From NCBI RefSeq assembly GCF_910592395.1, contig NC_088312.1:14861292-14921291 (forward strand): a DNA stretch of 60,000 nt, in the 5' to 3' direction. The translations under genes and the position numbers were made by a program. Source of the stretch: Lineus longissimus. Lineage: Eukaryota; Nemertea; Pilidiophora; Heteronemertea; Lineidae. The notes beneath the pieces were generated by a model. The model did not search any database. It was not told where the DNA came from and saw nothing but the letters and a program-made list of their open reading frames with translations. Position 1 is the stretch's first letter, and each line of letters starts with the position of its first letter. Below are positions 31,635 through 44,085 of the stretch, one piece after another.

Positions 31635-32351
31635 CTAGGGTCTCATTAGGGAGTGTTTTTTTTTATTCATGCGCGGCCAAGCCCTAACCGTAGTTCCTAA
31701 AATCATTGATTTCTCGGTCCTTACAGTATGTGAGCGTTGATTCAGCAGTTGTTTTGGCAAAGACATGTTTTTTTGGAGTTTCTGAAACCTAGAGCGCTAC
31801 TCAATAGGCGGCTAACAAGAAACTACGCATTTATACTGTTGTTTCCGACGTATGTGTACACTGAACTTGGGATGTGCGTCGGCCCCGTGTTGAAATGCCG
31901 TCCAGTGCCAGTTGGTGCGTTTTTCGCTGATTTGTGCAAAATTCAACATATCTCAAAAATTCAATGGTTGACCTTCGATTTTTTTTTGATTTTTGTGTAG
32001 CGTAAGCAACTGTCTTTCATGGGAGAATGATCTCTGTAAGAATTATTCAGGAAGAAATCTATAATATTTGGGGTTTTTCGTGATTGTCCGGCCCAATTGG
32101 CAATATTTCCATTTGGGATGGTGAACAGAACCAGGAGCAAATGCGACGCTTATGATTTATTTAAAGAAATAAAATGCCCAATTTAACATCCTGCAGAATC
32201 AGGGGAATCGGGCGTTTCCAGTGATATACGACACAAATGGTTGTCCTCATGCATTCACTTTGGAAACGCATTTTAAAATAGATCTTACGTCCTGTTAATG
32301 GGGCACGTCATCATCACGTACATTTGGGAAAAACTCCCTAACGAGACCTAG
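31635..32351. mobile_element. Candidate MITE with about 24-bp imperfect TIRs
   Basis: CTAGGGTCTCATTAGGGAGT at 31635 is mirrored by ACTCCCTAACGAGACCTAG ending at 32351. No ORF of note. The target duplication is unclear. Confidence 0.6.
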
Positions 32352-33057
32352 GACATACAGGACAACGTCGGTGGAGACAGTTGTGACATTTCAATTTTCA
32401 TTGCATAGCGATTTGACGGACTGATTTGGAAATTCATTCCAACCATGCAACTGTTTCAGAAATGAGAAAAAGCTCCTGGGTGTCATGACATGCATTCAAT
32501 TATTATTTCACCACAAAGAGCTGCTTCTGTCAGCAGATATGAGACAGCTACCGGGGCGGGGACTACTTCTTTATGGGGCCTTATTGTTCAGCGTCTCCAA
32601 GGAATTCTATTTTTAGAGTCCAATGGGGGGGGGGGGGGGCTTCCCCCAATGTACTGATTAAAACCTGTCACTTTCAGAGAACGGGGAGGGGGTTTGGGGG
32701 ACTCATCCCCCAATGTACTGGCTAAATATGTCAGAAGGACGGGGGTTTGGGGGGCTCCCCCATGTCAAACAGTTGTGTGAGTTCGCTAGAGCTTGCTCTT
32801 TACATATTAGCTGGGAGCATAAAAAGCCTGCTAGCGAATATTGATTATTCGTTAGAAAAAAACAGAAGATCTGCAAAACCAATAGTACCCCATATAAACA
32901 TACATTCCTCCTTAAGGTGTCTTCGGATCCCACCACGGCCCATGTGGAATTCGTTCAAAAGGTTTATTGAAATCTCAACAAAAAAATCTTTTCTCGAAAC
33001 GCCTGCCCGGTTTTTGCTTGATTATTCGGGATTATATCCATTTTAAGCGTCTTTTGG
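32352..33057. other. No gene seen
   Basis: Anonymous sequence enclosing the G-rich repeat at 32620-32760. Confidence 0.55.
32620..32760 (+). repeat. G-rich repeat, two units
   Basis: A run of about 16 G at 32624, then two units with CCCCCAATGTACTG(A/G)(T/C)TAAA and GGGTTTGGGGG. Related inverted copy at about 30797-30850. The several G-runs could form G-quadruplexes. Confidence 0.7.
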
Positions 33058-33699
33058 ATACTGTAGTTTCATGAAAATAACACCACTTCATTAACAGCCG
33101 GTGTCGCCGCCCCTGACTCATAGGGTGGCGAACAGAGCTGTTGAGAATGCCGATCATTGGCTGGGATTCCAGAGAGGGTTGTCCAGGCCTCATATCCAAT
33201 ATACTTCAGTTTCGAGTCCAATCCTTATTTTTTGGGTTGTTGAAACCGATTCGTAGGTCTCCTATGAATGGGATAATGGGATCGGGCCTTCGGCCATTGT
33301 ACTGAGTGTCCCAGAACATTTTCAACTAATCGTCATTGGTAGTGTAAAGGGTGTCCCAGTGCTAATGGCTGATAGTGTAGAGGGTGTCCATGAAAAAAGT
33401 CCAACTGACATATTGGCTTCTGCTGGTTTTAGGGACTGACCTGCCCTTTCAAAGTGAGGCGCTGCTCAGGGAGGTAATGGAGCATGTCTTCGGGTCTTAT
33501 CATCCCTTACCAGCTTCGGGCTTTCAAAGATACTTTGCAGTGCGAAATTGGTAAGAATGAGAAGTTGTCCGTCACATATCTGGAGACAAAACCGAACATC
33601 CCTCTGATGTACAGTCTTGTCCGAAGTGATCAGTGAAGGAATAAAAAGAACGATGCAAATCCCGATTCAATTTTTTTTCAAACCTAAAGATACACATTA

Positions 33700-35112
33700 T
33701 TAGATTGTCCAGCGTTCAGAATCGTACCCACAATCATTCACAACACCCACAGTCAATTCAAGTCCATCACAATGTCCTCCTCGAACAACATTCACGAACT
33801 CTGGTCCATCCACGACAGTCTCCTCTTCTTCCTCCAAGATAGCATGTGGTCCAGCTTCGATTGACCTTGGTCGAAACGATGCTTCAAATCAGTTGACGAT
33901 AACGTCCTCATCAGCACCATCCCAGGCATCTCTGATGATGTTGGTCACGTCTCTCAGGCCGATGTGAGGGCAGTCTCCTCGTTCGTCCGTGTGGTCCTTC
34001 TTCCACGATTTCCATTGTCGCCGTACGTGATATTTGAAGGACGTCATGACTGCAACGTCTAACGGTTGTACGAGGGATGTGCAACCAGCAGGTACGTAAT
34101 CCAGGCTGCCTCTCATGACGCGGACTCTCGTCCGGAAGTTCTCTGTCCGGTGGACCCGATAATGATCGACAATTAACAGGAACTGGTCGGCCTTGTTGTC
34201 GGTGACGTGGGGTGATAGGACTTCATCTAACCAGTGGTGCGCCGTTTCCTCCCTCATCCAACCAGTTTCCGACTGGGTAATCTTTACATCTGCTGGTGGG
34301 TTGTCTTGGAGGGCTGCAAACACCCGGACGAAACCTCTTCTGGGGAAGGTGATGTGCGCCGGCAACTTTGCTCCAGAGGCTGCGATTCAGAGGGTGACGG
34401 TGTCTCCCAGCTTGGTATTGGACCTGGATGATCGGACGTCTATGGCCTTCTCCCCCGTGGTGTTGGCCGTGTACATGGTTCTCATATCAAACAGGACAAA
34501 GGTTTGGTCCATGTTAAAGAAGAACCGCATCTGTATATCAAGACGATCGATGCTCCCAGTAACCGCATCTCGGAAGGTCTGGATCCTTGCAACAGCATCA
34601 GCGGGGACGGCCGTTGTATTCTTGGTCACCTTCCGTAGGGACACGTGGCGTCTCTTCATCAAGGACTCCACCCAGCTTATGGATGCGTTGAAATCCCATA
34701 GCTGAGGGCGACAATGCTGAATCCCTTCTCGGACATCTTGGGCTAACGCATTCCACCAGCTTTGCCACACTACCAACGCCTTATCTTGAATGTCGAGAAC
34801 GGAGACTGCGAGGCGACGCTCTCTCATCTGCTGCAGCCATTGGTAAAGCTGGTCCTCATCCTGTGGCCATAACGGATCACGGGGCTCCATCACCGTCTTC
34901 TTCCGGCCATGCCCTTGTTCTTGCTTCTGCTCGAGGTCCTCGAGATTCCACGTTCTAAACCCATCCCAGGGGATGTTATAGTGGGCGGCGAACTCTCTCA
35001 TACTGCGCACCGTACCGTTCACCAGTGCCTCCTTCTGGTCTCTCAGGTAGGCAAGTTTTTCTGTCACGGTGTAGCGCCGGCGTCGTTTTCTGAGCAGCTC
35101 TACAGCATCCAT
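33700..35112 (-). pseudogene. Pogo-like transposase with two in-frame TGA codons
   Basis: A 470-codon frame runs from ATG 35112 (MDAVELLRKRRRRYTV) to TAA 33702-33700. Domains: a pipsqueak-like HTH (YTVTEKLAYL...SMREFAAHYNI), a CENP-B-type HTH (LWPQDEDQLYQWLQQ), then the DDE_1 catalytic core with FFFNMDQTFV, QFLLIVDHYRVHRT and VPAGCTSLVQPLDVAVM carrying the three aspartates, and an acidic tail (ILEEEEE). Two TGA codons, at 34387-34389 just after DTVTL and near 33889 after DVIVN, are the only breaks; there is no frameshift. The first may be a decayed CGA. The family cuts and pastes at TA. This copy should not make full-length protein, but its decay is slight. Confidence 0.93.
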
Positions 35113-35622
35113 TGTCGCACAGGTTGTCTGCAATGTGGGTACCCTCAGTGGGGCTTCATTTATAGGCCTAAGAGGCCCTAGAATTACACAAGAAAACCAC
35201 AAACCCTAGAAACTTCGATTCTGTTTTCTCCCATCTAGGCCTAGGGAGTCTAAATAAAAAAAGAGGGTTGTAGAAAAACAGAGGATGAGCTCCTCGTTTT
35301 TCTTCGGAAATTCGTGACTACTATCATTGCCTGAATCTCACTTTGCTTTACTAATGCAAGCATTCGTAGATTTTCCTTCAGAGTTTCAATAAGGACTTTT
35401 TTTGTTTTGGGGGGTTTGGATCAATCTAAAAGGTGCTTCAGTTTTGTGAGACAACCTGTATAAACGGTCGGCGAGTGGCCTTACCATTAACGTCATTCCA
35501 CATGCGCACTCATCGACCAGTAGATAAGTGGTTTAGCGTAACCGTGACAGCTCGGCTGAGCCATCACAAGGGCCAGCGAAGTCACTCATTGGTTACCTCT
35601 GGTGAATAGACTCGAGAGAAGA

Positions 35623-35802
35623 GGCCGGTGTAATGTTTTTGAGGGTTTCTATTTTTGAGTGTTTCCCCTCATTGTTTGGGAACGCTAAAAGATAGATTGA
35701 CAAGTTTTTCTGTGTTGCCCCCTATTGAAAAGTCATGGTCTCTCTAGCTGCCGATTGTTTGGAAACACTGACACATGGGAAACAACCACAGATGTTACAC
35801 TG
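35623..35802. repeat. Left-end fragment of the hAT-like family
   Basis: GGCCGGTGTAATGTTTTTG to GATGTTACACTGG matches 25763-25944 throughout. The right half of the element is absent. Confidence 0.85.
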
Positions 35803-35849
35803 GACCTTGAATATCCCGAAGTGGTGTTATTTTCATGAAACTACAGTAT

Positions 35850-37381
35850 TATTACTAAAGTCTCAAAAATCAAAACAGTGTATGTCGGGGGGGGGGGGGG
35901 GGAACCCCCCGAACCCCCCAGAAATTGAAGTTTGATTAAAAAACAGTGAGAATAATCGTGTGGTTCTCTCTCGGAGCTCAGAATAGTCGAGTTGCTTCAT
36001 TCGCGCGTTTATCTCTTCTGGCGGCCATTTTAAGTCAAATTTAAGCCATTTGAAACGAATCCATGGACTTGAGAAACATTGTTTACATTGGATACCATGG
36101 ATACGTCGTATGCACGTTAACCATAGTAGCCTTCGGCTTTTCTGCTGCGCGCTACTCACAGTATATCTTGATAAGTTGCAAAAGCCTTTGTGATCAAGAT
36201 GAACATGCAGTTGCATGTAGCATTTGTATTGTCTTCGGCCCTACTATTATTGAATGGAGAAGTGGACAGCAGCATCAGAAATGGTGATTGTCATTGTCCA
36301 GGGAAGTAGAAAATCTCATGGCAGAAAATTATGATTACTCATCTCACGATTTCGCGATTTTTCATCTCGCGGTTTATAATAAGCCTGAAAATTTACCTGT
36401 CATACATACTGCTGATACATGCTATACAGTACATTTCTACTGGGGTGATTGAGGGAGATGAAAACGATCTTTAAAATGGTTCATTTCAGTACTCATGACA
36501 TGTTTACACAGGTTTCAGCAATCACTTTCAGTGAAGGTATATCCCATGAGCGAAGCCTGGGTGATTTTGAGTTATTCATACGTGTTTTGAACGCGCATTG
36601 TGATGAAAGGTTCTGGTGTGAATTTGCTATTCTGTTCCGCCATTGCCGATTTCTCCGAATTTTCGGATCACCATGTGCGATGGATATTGCATAAATTCTG
36701 ACAAACTCTGCTAAAAGTGACCATCATTATGTTGTTCAACTATAATTAACCCAAGCCAGAGAGATACAGTGGGTGATTTTGACACAACCACACTTTCTGG
36801 TTTGCAGGATGGTCTTCTTTCTACTTTTCTTATGTTGTTACGGTTCTATGGGCGATTTCATTGCAACAAAACTCGGATTTAAACTAAATTCTTTCGTCTT
36901 TTATTTTCCACCGAAACAACCAACATTCGTCACAATCCACATCGGCCGTGCACTGCCGAAGACACTTTATCTCGTAAACACTTTCCACTGACGAATATTC
37001 CAAGTCGGGATTCGCTTTATCTCGAAACACAAAACCTGCGACACCGCGACAACTTTGCTTCAAAAGACGCACGTTCTCCCCATAATCACCCGAACTATGA
37101 CCACAGATATATTCTTAAGACCATTTTCTTGGCCTCTGACGAGTGAATTTCGATGCAGTGTTTTAACACGGTTTTGAGGACAATTACTATCGCGAAAATT
37201 CACACTTACCGTGGTTTGTAGAAAACTGTCCTGACAGTCTTATTCGAATAAATACGCGATATCAATTTATTATTTTTCATTTCGCTCACTTACATCAAAA
37301 TTACTGACGGAATCATGGAAAAGAAGTAACATAAAACACTCCAGATCAACACCAGAAAAACCCGACCAACGCCGTCCGATA
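35850..37381. other. No gene seen
   Basis: Contains a run of about 17 G at 35888 followed by CCCCCCGAACCCCCC, and otherwise anonymous AT-rich sequence. Small open frames have no recognisable domain. Confidence 0.6.
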
Positions 37382-37650
37382 GAGGCCGCCAGTGTAATCA
37401 GTCACGTGCCGCCATTGACGAATCAGCTCGCAGCAATCAATCACAATGGCAGCCTCAACGAGATGCGGTATCCGTTTGAATTACGCTTTGTTATCTGATA
37501 TAAAATTGCCGAATTACAAGAGAGAAAAACGAGTAGTCCATAATAACACCAGTCAAGAGTTTTATGATATCTCAAACCTGGATGCCAACAAGACCAACCT
37601 CCACCCCACCCCACCCCCACCCCACCCCCACCCCAGCCCCACCCCCAAGG
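37382..37650 (+). other. Possible promoter and first exon, unproven
   Basis: CACGTG (E-box) and GCCGCCATT (YY1-like) lie within 60 nt upstream of CACAATGGCAGCC, a good translation-start context at 37446. The frame MAASTRCGIRLNYALL... runs into a C-rich repeat, and CCCAAG|GTAGGAG near 37649 resembles a splice donor. I do not recognise the protein and find no following exon, so this may be chance. Confidence 0.2.
37588..37649 (+). repeat. CCCCAC/CCCCACCC simple repeat
   Basis: About 60 nt of tandem CCCCACC-type words. The minus strand has many GGGG runs, so G-quadruplex formation is possible. Confidence 0.9.
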
Positions 37651-37781
37651 TAGGAGAGGCCAAGACCACAGTAAACCCCCCACAAAATGCCCAACTTTTT
37701 TACATTAGACAATTAGATATAGGAAAGCTACCATCAGTAATAAACTTTGGGTGCAGGGAAACTGGACTCATGCAGTCATGA

Positions 37782-38880
37782 TTAGCATGATCATCAAGTG
37801 AAAAATGAATTTTCAAACTTCATTTAAAATCTAGAGTGAAAAATTTAAATCTCAGTAGTATCAGAATGATGGTGTTTCACATTAGCATGAAACAAGCACG
37901 ATTTAAAACTAGGTATATTGCATAGATCAACCCCCCAAGCTCCCTAGTGACCCCCTCGCAATGACCAATTCAATTTTTTGCTGTCACATCATTAAAACCT
38001 CCAATTTCGGCATGCAAGTGGACAAAGAAAAAAATGTTCCAAAACACCAGAAGCAGTGTTATTATGACTCTAGATGGTATTGCCCTCTCGCGGATCTATC
38101 GGCAACTAAAATATTATCTCTAGAAATGCCAGTTTTTGAGCCGTAAAAACGCCTCAAAGGCTTATTTTCCTGATTTTCCCTGTTTGAACTTCATCAATGC
38201 ATGCAAAGCGGCGGTACAAAGGTGGACAAAGGATTTTTTTGACGAAATTCACTGAAATTTTGCACAGTATTAGCTAGACATTAGAGGAAACCAATGGGCT
38301 ATCGGCAAAGTGCGTAATGCTCCCCACCGCCTGATTAACTCAGCTTTTGGAGATTGCCCTAAGCTAAGCGCACTACTGCGTTGATCGGCCGAGATGGTAA
38401 TTAGTGCGCATGCGCAAGTTCGAGGTCGGGGATTTCTGGTATTGTCGTTTACAAGCGTAATGTGACATCAAAAAATAAAAAGTAACTTCGTATCTAGGTG
38501 CAATAAAATTGTTCAATGTTCACCGGTCGGTTTGCCAACTTTGAATGAATCGAACATCGATGCGTGAACACATTATTGTGGCAGAAAAATAATATATCTC
38601 TCACCGAAATGTTCATGTCTCTTTGTTCCTGCAAGTGGATGGGAGGCTGAGTAATTCCCCTCGGTTTCTTCTAAATTTCTTGCATGGAATTAAGTGCATG
38701 TAAGTGTAGAAATTACATGCCTGATTAAAAATGGTAGAATCACAAGCAGCACCCATGGTCCGTAGACATAGACAACAGTTACTGTTTTTACGAATTGTAA
38801 CTCTGCGATATCTATATACCTGTCAGTTTTGTAGCAAGCTCACGGGTTCGAAGGATCCCGAACAAAGCGACGCCACAAAG
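37782..38880. other. No gene seen
   Basis: Anonymous AT-rich sequence. Confidence 0.6.
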
Positions 38881-39320
38881 CGATACCACCAATGAATATT
38901 CATAGGTTGGTGGGTCCAGACCTATCAATTAGATGCGAGTATGTTTTTAACTATCAAGTACATATTTGGAGAGGTATTGAAAAAATATTTGCTGTGGCAA
39001 GTCTATAGATATAAAGAAATTGTTAGATGAAAAAATTAATTTTGAATTTGGCTAATTTGGCAATAGGGGGCGTGTTTTGAGATTTTTCTGCCAGTTGGCT
39101 GAAACGAGTGGAAATATCAATGTCTGTCCAATTTGTCGATTTTCCAAAAATTTCTGTGGTCAACTACCAGTTTACTTTTTAACCATTTACTTGCTTGACT
39201 GTCCGGAACATCATATCAAAATTTCAGATTCACAACCCCACGCAGTATTTGATGCGTCGCGGTCAAACATTGACAATTTAACTGCTAAAAGGCTTAAAAA
39301 ATCAATGGTGGTCTTGTCTC
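38881..39320. mobile_element. About 440-bp MITE, copy 2
   Basis: Closely matches 24240-24684 and keeps the right terminus TCAATGGTGGTCTTGTCTC. The left end is eroded (CGATACCACCAATGA). Confidence 0.82.
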
Positions 39321-39821
39321 GTGTGTAATCTGTGAGCGTCGATGTCGAATTGACCATAATTTTATAATGTACATGTAACATTAACACATTGCACGTTTTC
39401 CAAAAAATACCAGAGCAGGTAGCCAATCTCCTCCACATATTTAATGGTCAACTACTGAGCACGAGGTAACTATTGCGAGTGGGTTCAATGTGCGATTATA
39501 TCGATGGATAAGAAAATCTCACCCAACTTCATAAGTTAATAACTCCAGATTTTTTTTTACCCGGTAATAAAATTTGATCCATATAGAGATCTAGAATGTA
39601 TATGCTTATTCTGACAATTTAGTACAGAAAGCTTTGTTGCTCTCTATTTGACAGCAAAATTTGTCACAAATTGCAATGTCCAAAATGGTCATCGAGACAT
39701 TAGGGAGGTTGAGAACTCGAACGATCAACGACAACGTAACGACAATGACGTCATCCTCCAAATCGTCTACCGTTTCAATAATGAATAAAACGTTGTTCGG
39801 TTCAGAAGGTCATTACAGGCA
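39321..39821. other. No gene seen
   Basis: Anonymous sequence between two elements. Confidence 0.6.
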
Positions 39822-39829
39822 TATAATGC

Positions 39830-40884
39830 TGTTCATGCCACATTCGCCTGATCCTTTTTCGCCTAAGTCCACTTTCGCCTAAAAAAAATCCACATTCACC
39901 TATTCCACTTTCGCCTAATCCACATTCGCCTATTCCTTTTTCGCCGAATCCACATTTGCCTAATTCCATTTTCGCCTAATTCCTTTATTGCCTATTCCTT
40001 TTTCGCCTTATTCCACTTTCGCCTCGTTTCACATTCGCCTATTCCTTTTTCGCCTAATTCCATATTCGCTTAACAGGTACCACCCCTATCACTTGGACCC
40101 TTCCAGTCAGAGGGGTTAAGATTCCTGTGCCAGATTTTAGGGTTGGGGGAGGGATTTTGAGCTATACGGTAGACTCTTTTTTTTAAATCACCGGCTAACT
40201 TGAGGGGGGGGGGGTTAGTGGATGGGGCTCGGAGGGTTTATTGCTAGTAACTGATGCTTTTCAACCCAGAAAAAAGAAGTGTGCGCATTAATGTACAATT
40301 CATAATCTTTTTGACATCAATCAAATCAAGATATATGATCGATTCCATCTCAGTTTGTTTAGACAGGTAAAAGCATCAGTAAAAGCATCAGCACAAATTA
40401 TGTAAGACAAAAAAATAATTTATGATTCATCATTTATTCAAAGGGGTGGAAAAGCTGTCAACCCAAGCTAAGACCACTTAACTTGAGTGATGGCCTTTGG
40501 AAAAGGAATGGTCCATTTTATGGATAACCCAAGCTAAGATCACTGAACCAAGGAAATGGCTTTTTGAAAAGGAATGGTCCATATTATGAGTAAGAATATT
40601 CCATAACCCAAGCTAAGATCACTGACCATAAGATATGGCATTTTGGAATGACCCATTTTATGTGCCACAGGGGGGTTAGGTATATGCCAAAATAAGGCGA
40701 AAATGGAATTAGGCGAAAGGGGAATTAGGCGAATGTGGATAAGGCGAAAAAGGAATTAGGCGAAAAAAGAATTAGGCGAAAGTGGAATTAGGCGAATGTG
40801 GATTAGGTGAAAAAGGTTTAGGCGAAAAAGGTTTAGGCAAATGTGGATTAGGCGAATGTGGTTTAGGCGAATGTGCAAGACACC
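39830..40884. mobile_element. Foldback element with tandem TTCGCCTAA arms
   Basis: TATAATGC flanks both ends (39822-39829 and 40885-40892), an 8-bp target duplication. The left arm (39830-40075) is built of 13-17-bp words such as CACATTCGCCTAATCC and CCTTTTTCGCCTAATT. The right arm (about 40690-40884) is their inverted counterpart (GGCGAAAAAGGAATTAG, GGCGAATGTGGATTAG). The core holds three AACCCAAGCTAAGA units (about 40460, 40530, 40606). No transposase. Confidence 0.92.
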
Positions 40885-40892
40885 TATAATGC

Positions 40893-42346
40893 ACCTTCAT
40901 TGAGCGCAATGCAGACCTTTATTATGATTATGAATTGTGCTTTCACACACATTGATGATGTAATCCATAGAGTAGCAAACTTATAACTTCATGTGAGATA
41001 ATCGTAGCCCAGATGAAACCCTGTCAATCCGGGCCGAATGATCATTCACTTCTGTACAGTCACTTAAGTGGAACATGCCACCGAATTCTGACGGTGCCGC
41101 GCCTTCGTTGCCCATCGTACAGCAGCAAAAGATCTTCGTCATTTTCCCAAAAGAAGTGGATCCATATTGGTGTTGACCAATACTGACAACAAAAATTGTA
41201 TCGAAAACCTACACGTCTAAAGTTGATGCGGTAATTCATTGAATAGCCGTGTATAACAGGCCTTGGAAGGCCAAGAAATTTTCGCGCAGGATTCGGATGT
41301 TTTTCCTAAGCAGAATATGGTCATAGTTTGAAACAATCGTTCTATCAGTTGGCGTATGGAGGAAGAGGCTTAGGGCAGTTTAGTAGCAAGATTGGCCAAT
41401 TTCCCTTAGCGTATGGCCAAGTTAGGACTCTCAAGCAATGAAATTGACTGCTTTTTCTTTTATTTAGCATTACCTAAACACTCATGACAATCACACACGC
41501 TGCGGGGGAAGAAGGGATAAAAAAGGCATGAATTTTCATTACGATTGGCAAGGCGGCTTCTGAGATACAGCACTCTGAATTTTGGGATGACATTTGGTCT
41601 TGACGATGTCATTCTGGTGATATTTGGACACTGCATATTTTGACACCACATTTTAATTTTGCCATAAATCTATTATTATCAAGCCCATTCTTAAGGCTGG
41701 GGTTCACCTATGACACATCTATTGTGCGCTTCAAACAAAAATATCTATAACATATTGATCACAAAAGAGCACCCATTTATTTTAATGGATGTTATAGTTC
41801 CGACCTTTATCTTCCCACTCTGCATAAGAAAAAAAATCAATTTTGACCGGTCAGAATAGAGTTAATCAGCTTTTGACTAGAGGTCATAATTTGAGTTTTG
41901 AAGAGTCATGCAGACTTTACGATGCGACATATTCAGATTTGAACTCTCACATCGAGGCATGGTGCGTGCAGGTGCTAACGATATGTTTTTTCTAAAAATA
42001 CATTCCATTTAATTGGTATAAACAATAAATTAATGCCTTACATTCTTTTTGGAATATTGCCCGTTTCTGGCCAAATATTTTTTAAAAAGCGATCGTTAGC
42101 ATCTATGCATTGATGGCTATATTGTACAAAAATAATTTTTCAAATATATCCATCCATAAAAGAGAAAACTCGTAACAAAACTCGCCAGTTACAGCTTTGT
42201 TATTGATATTCACTTCATTCCCGCCACGACCTAAAAAGCTGTTCGGATATCATGTGGTCAATATTGCGAACCCGATCAATGGGCCTATCTCTGACTGACC
42301 GACCATGAAAGTCGACAACTACATTAAAATACATTTTTGAAAAGAG
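40893..42346. other. No gene seen
   Basis: Anonymous AT-rich sequence. No domain or clear repeat recognised. Confidence 0.55.
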
Positions 42347-44085
42347 TAAGGTAAAATGGGGTTATTGTAGCCCCTTTTCACCTACAACTTAGGTTAGGCA
42401 GGAGATTTCCCGGCAGATTCACAAAAACCGGCCTGGATCTTGTAGTGGGACATCTTCCAATAATGCTTCTGAGACACAACAGACTTGTGGTCGGGGGCTA
42501 CAATTACTCCGTGGATTTGGGTTAATTGTAGCCCCTCAAGTAACTTGTTTTTTATGCATAAGAACCCTTTTTGTTAGGTGTATGGTCTTTATTGGTAATA
42601 GAACATTTAATATTGTTACAATCTAGGTTGACGACGTGATTTTGCTGGTATCAAACGGTATTTATTGAACACATTAAGTGATGTTCGATGCAATCACTTA
42701 CCAACAATTTAAACAATATCGTCGCAAATCAAACTGATCTTAAATTGGTGTAGAAATATTTATCGCCTCTGTTGTAATTACACCTTGTGTCAGACAACAG
42801 CTTGTGGTATTCTGAATTGACTGACGGTCTCGTCGTACGCCGTTAAAAACTTAAGTTTCAGGGATGGGTCATGTATCAAACCCAATTATAGCTGGCATCA
42901 CTGAATGGTAATGCAATGTACATGTGCAATGAGAAATGCTGCTATCTAGTCAATGGTGTGGTTTTAACTAGAGACACCAGTAACTTTGAAAATATTTTAT
43001 TTCGAAATAATGTTAGATAAACTAGTATGAAACTTCAAATATATCATTGATGGTACATAAAGGGTTACCATTGTATCTATTGTATCTAAATCAGATAGAT
43101 TTATGATCAAAACATATAATTCAGTTATAAGAATAAAGAAACCTAGCATCTTCATGATTCATAACAGGAGATATTGAGCTATTTATAGGGGCTACAAATA
43201 CCCCGAACCAACGGGCTACAAATACCCCGAAGGTACCTTGGTCAGAACAGTGTCTCTGAAAAAATTACTTTTAATAGTGACATCAAATGCCGCATAAAAC
43301 ATTCTCTACACTCAATACTGATCACCTGAATCCACGTACCCGTAATACAGTTTTAAGCTGTTTTCCCTTTAAAACCGTACTTTCTACATGCTCATAACTT
43401 TTTCCGAGACGTAATCCGGGAGGAACGCTTTCAAAGCCAAATAGACCTATCCTAGCCTGTCAAACCATGACATTTTCGTTGCACGTTATGCATGATAATT
43501 TCAGGGTTTGGGGGGGGGGGGGGGTCTGAAGTTAGGGGGGGATTTTTGACGGCTTTTAACCGGCGAGTCAGCTTTTTCACCACGATGGGTTGAATGGAGC
43601 CTCAAAACCACATAAGTAAGCCAATTGGACTGAAACTTCATCATTTTCTTCATTTTAAACACACCTTATTCTAATCTTTAGAAAAATTATATCTTAAATC
43701 GAAAATATTATTCAACTGATATGGTGAGACCACGCATTGATCTCAAACGAAACTATTTTCGTGAATGACCGCGTGCTGATTGGTTTCATACAGGTGCGTG
43801 ACCTGAACCAAGTTTCAAACTTATCAATGCTCTGTAAGTGTGGAAAATTCATACCTGCAAAAAGTTCGATCCCAACTTTTTGTGTGCATGTGTCTGATTT
43901 TTTTATTTCTTATAGCCATAGCTTTTACATAACATGTTGCATAATCCAAAACTATTTATGTTGTGATACTCAAGAGTCGCCTCTTTCATATCCATGCTTG
44001 GGTTGACTGAATCATTCCATGGTTATCTGAAACCTAGTCAGGGGCTGCAATTAGACCGGGTCTATAATTACCCTATTTTACCTTA
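42347..44085. mobile_element. Candidate DNA element with 24-bp TIRs (1.74 kb)
   Basis: TAAGGTAAAATGGGGTTATT plus GTAG at 42347-42370 is mirrored at 44062-44085 with three mismatches. The word GGGGCTACAATTA / TAATTGTAGCCCC recurs inside near both ends, and GGGCTACAAATACCCCGAA twice at about 43190-43230. No transposase frame. Confidence 0.65.

Larger units (their letters stand above)
33058..35849 (-). mobile_element. Pogo-like DNA transposon with transposase (2.8 kb)
   Basis: Perfect 32-bp inverted repeats at 33058-33089 and 35818-35849, starting CTGTAGTTTC just inside a TA at each end. The transposase lies on the minus strand. A hAT-like left-end fragment sits inside, near the right TIR. Confidence 0.92.

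Noticed and set aside
36773-36991. Small hydrophobic frame starting MILTQPHFLVCRM
   Set aside because: No conserved motif, no splice context and no support for coding beyond being open.
37441-37683. Gly/Trp-rich minus-strand frame
   Set aside because: It is only the translation of the CCCCAC simple repeat.
39830-40884. CRISPR-like or satellite array of TTCGCCTAA words
   Set aside because: The words are inverted between the two arms and bounded by an 8-bp target duplication, which fits a foldback element.
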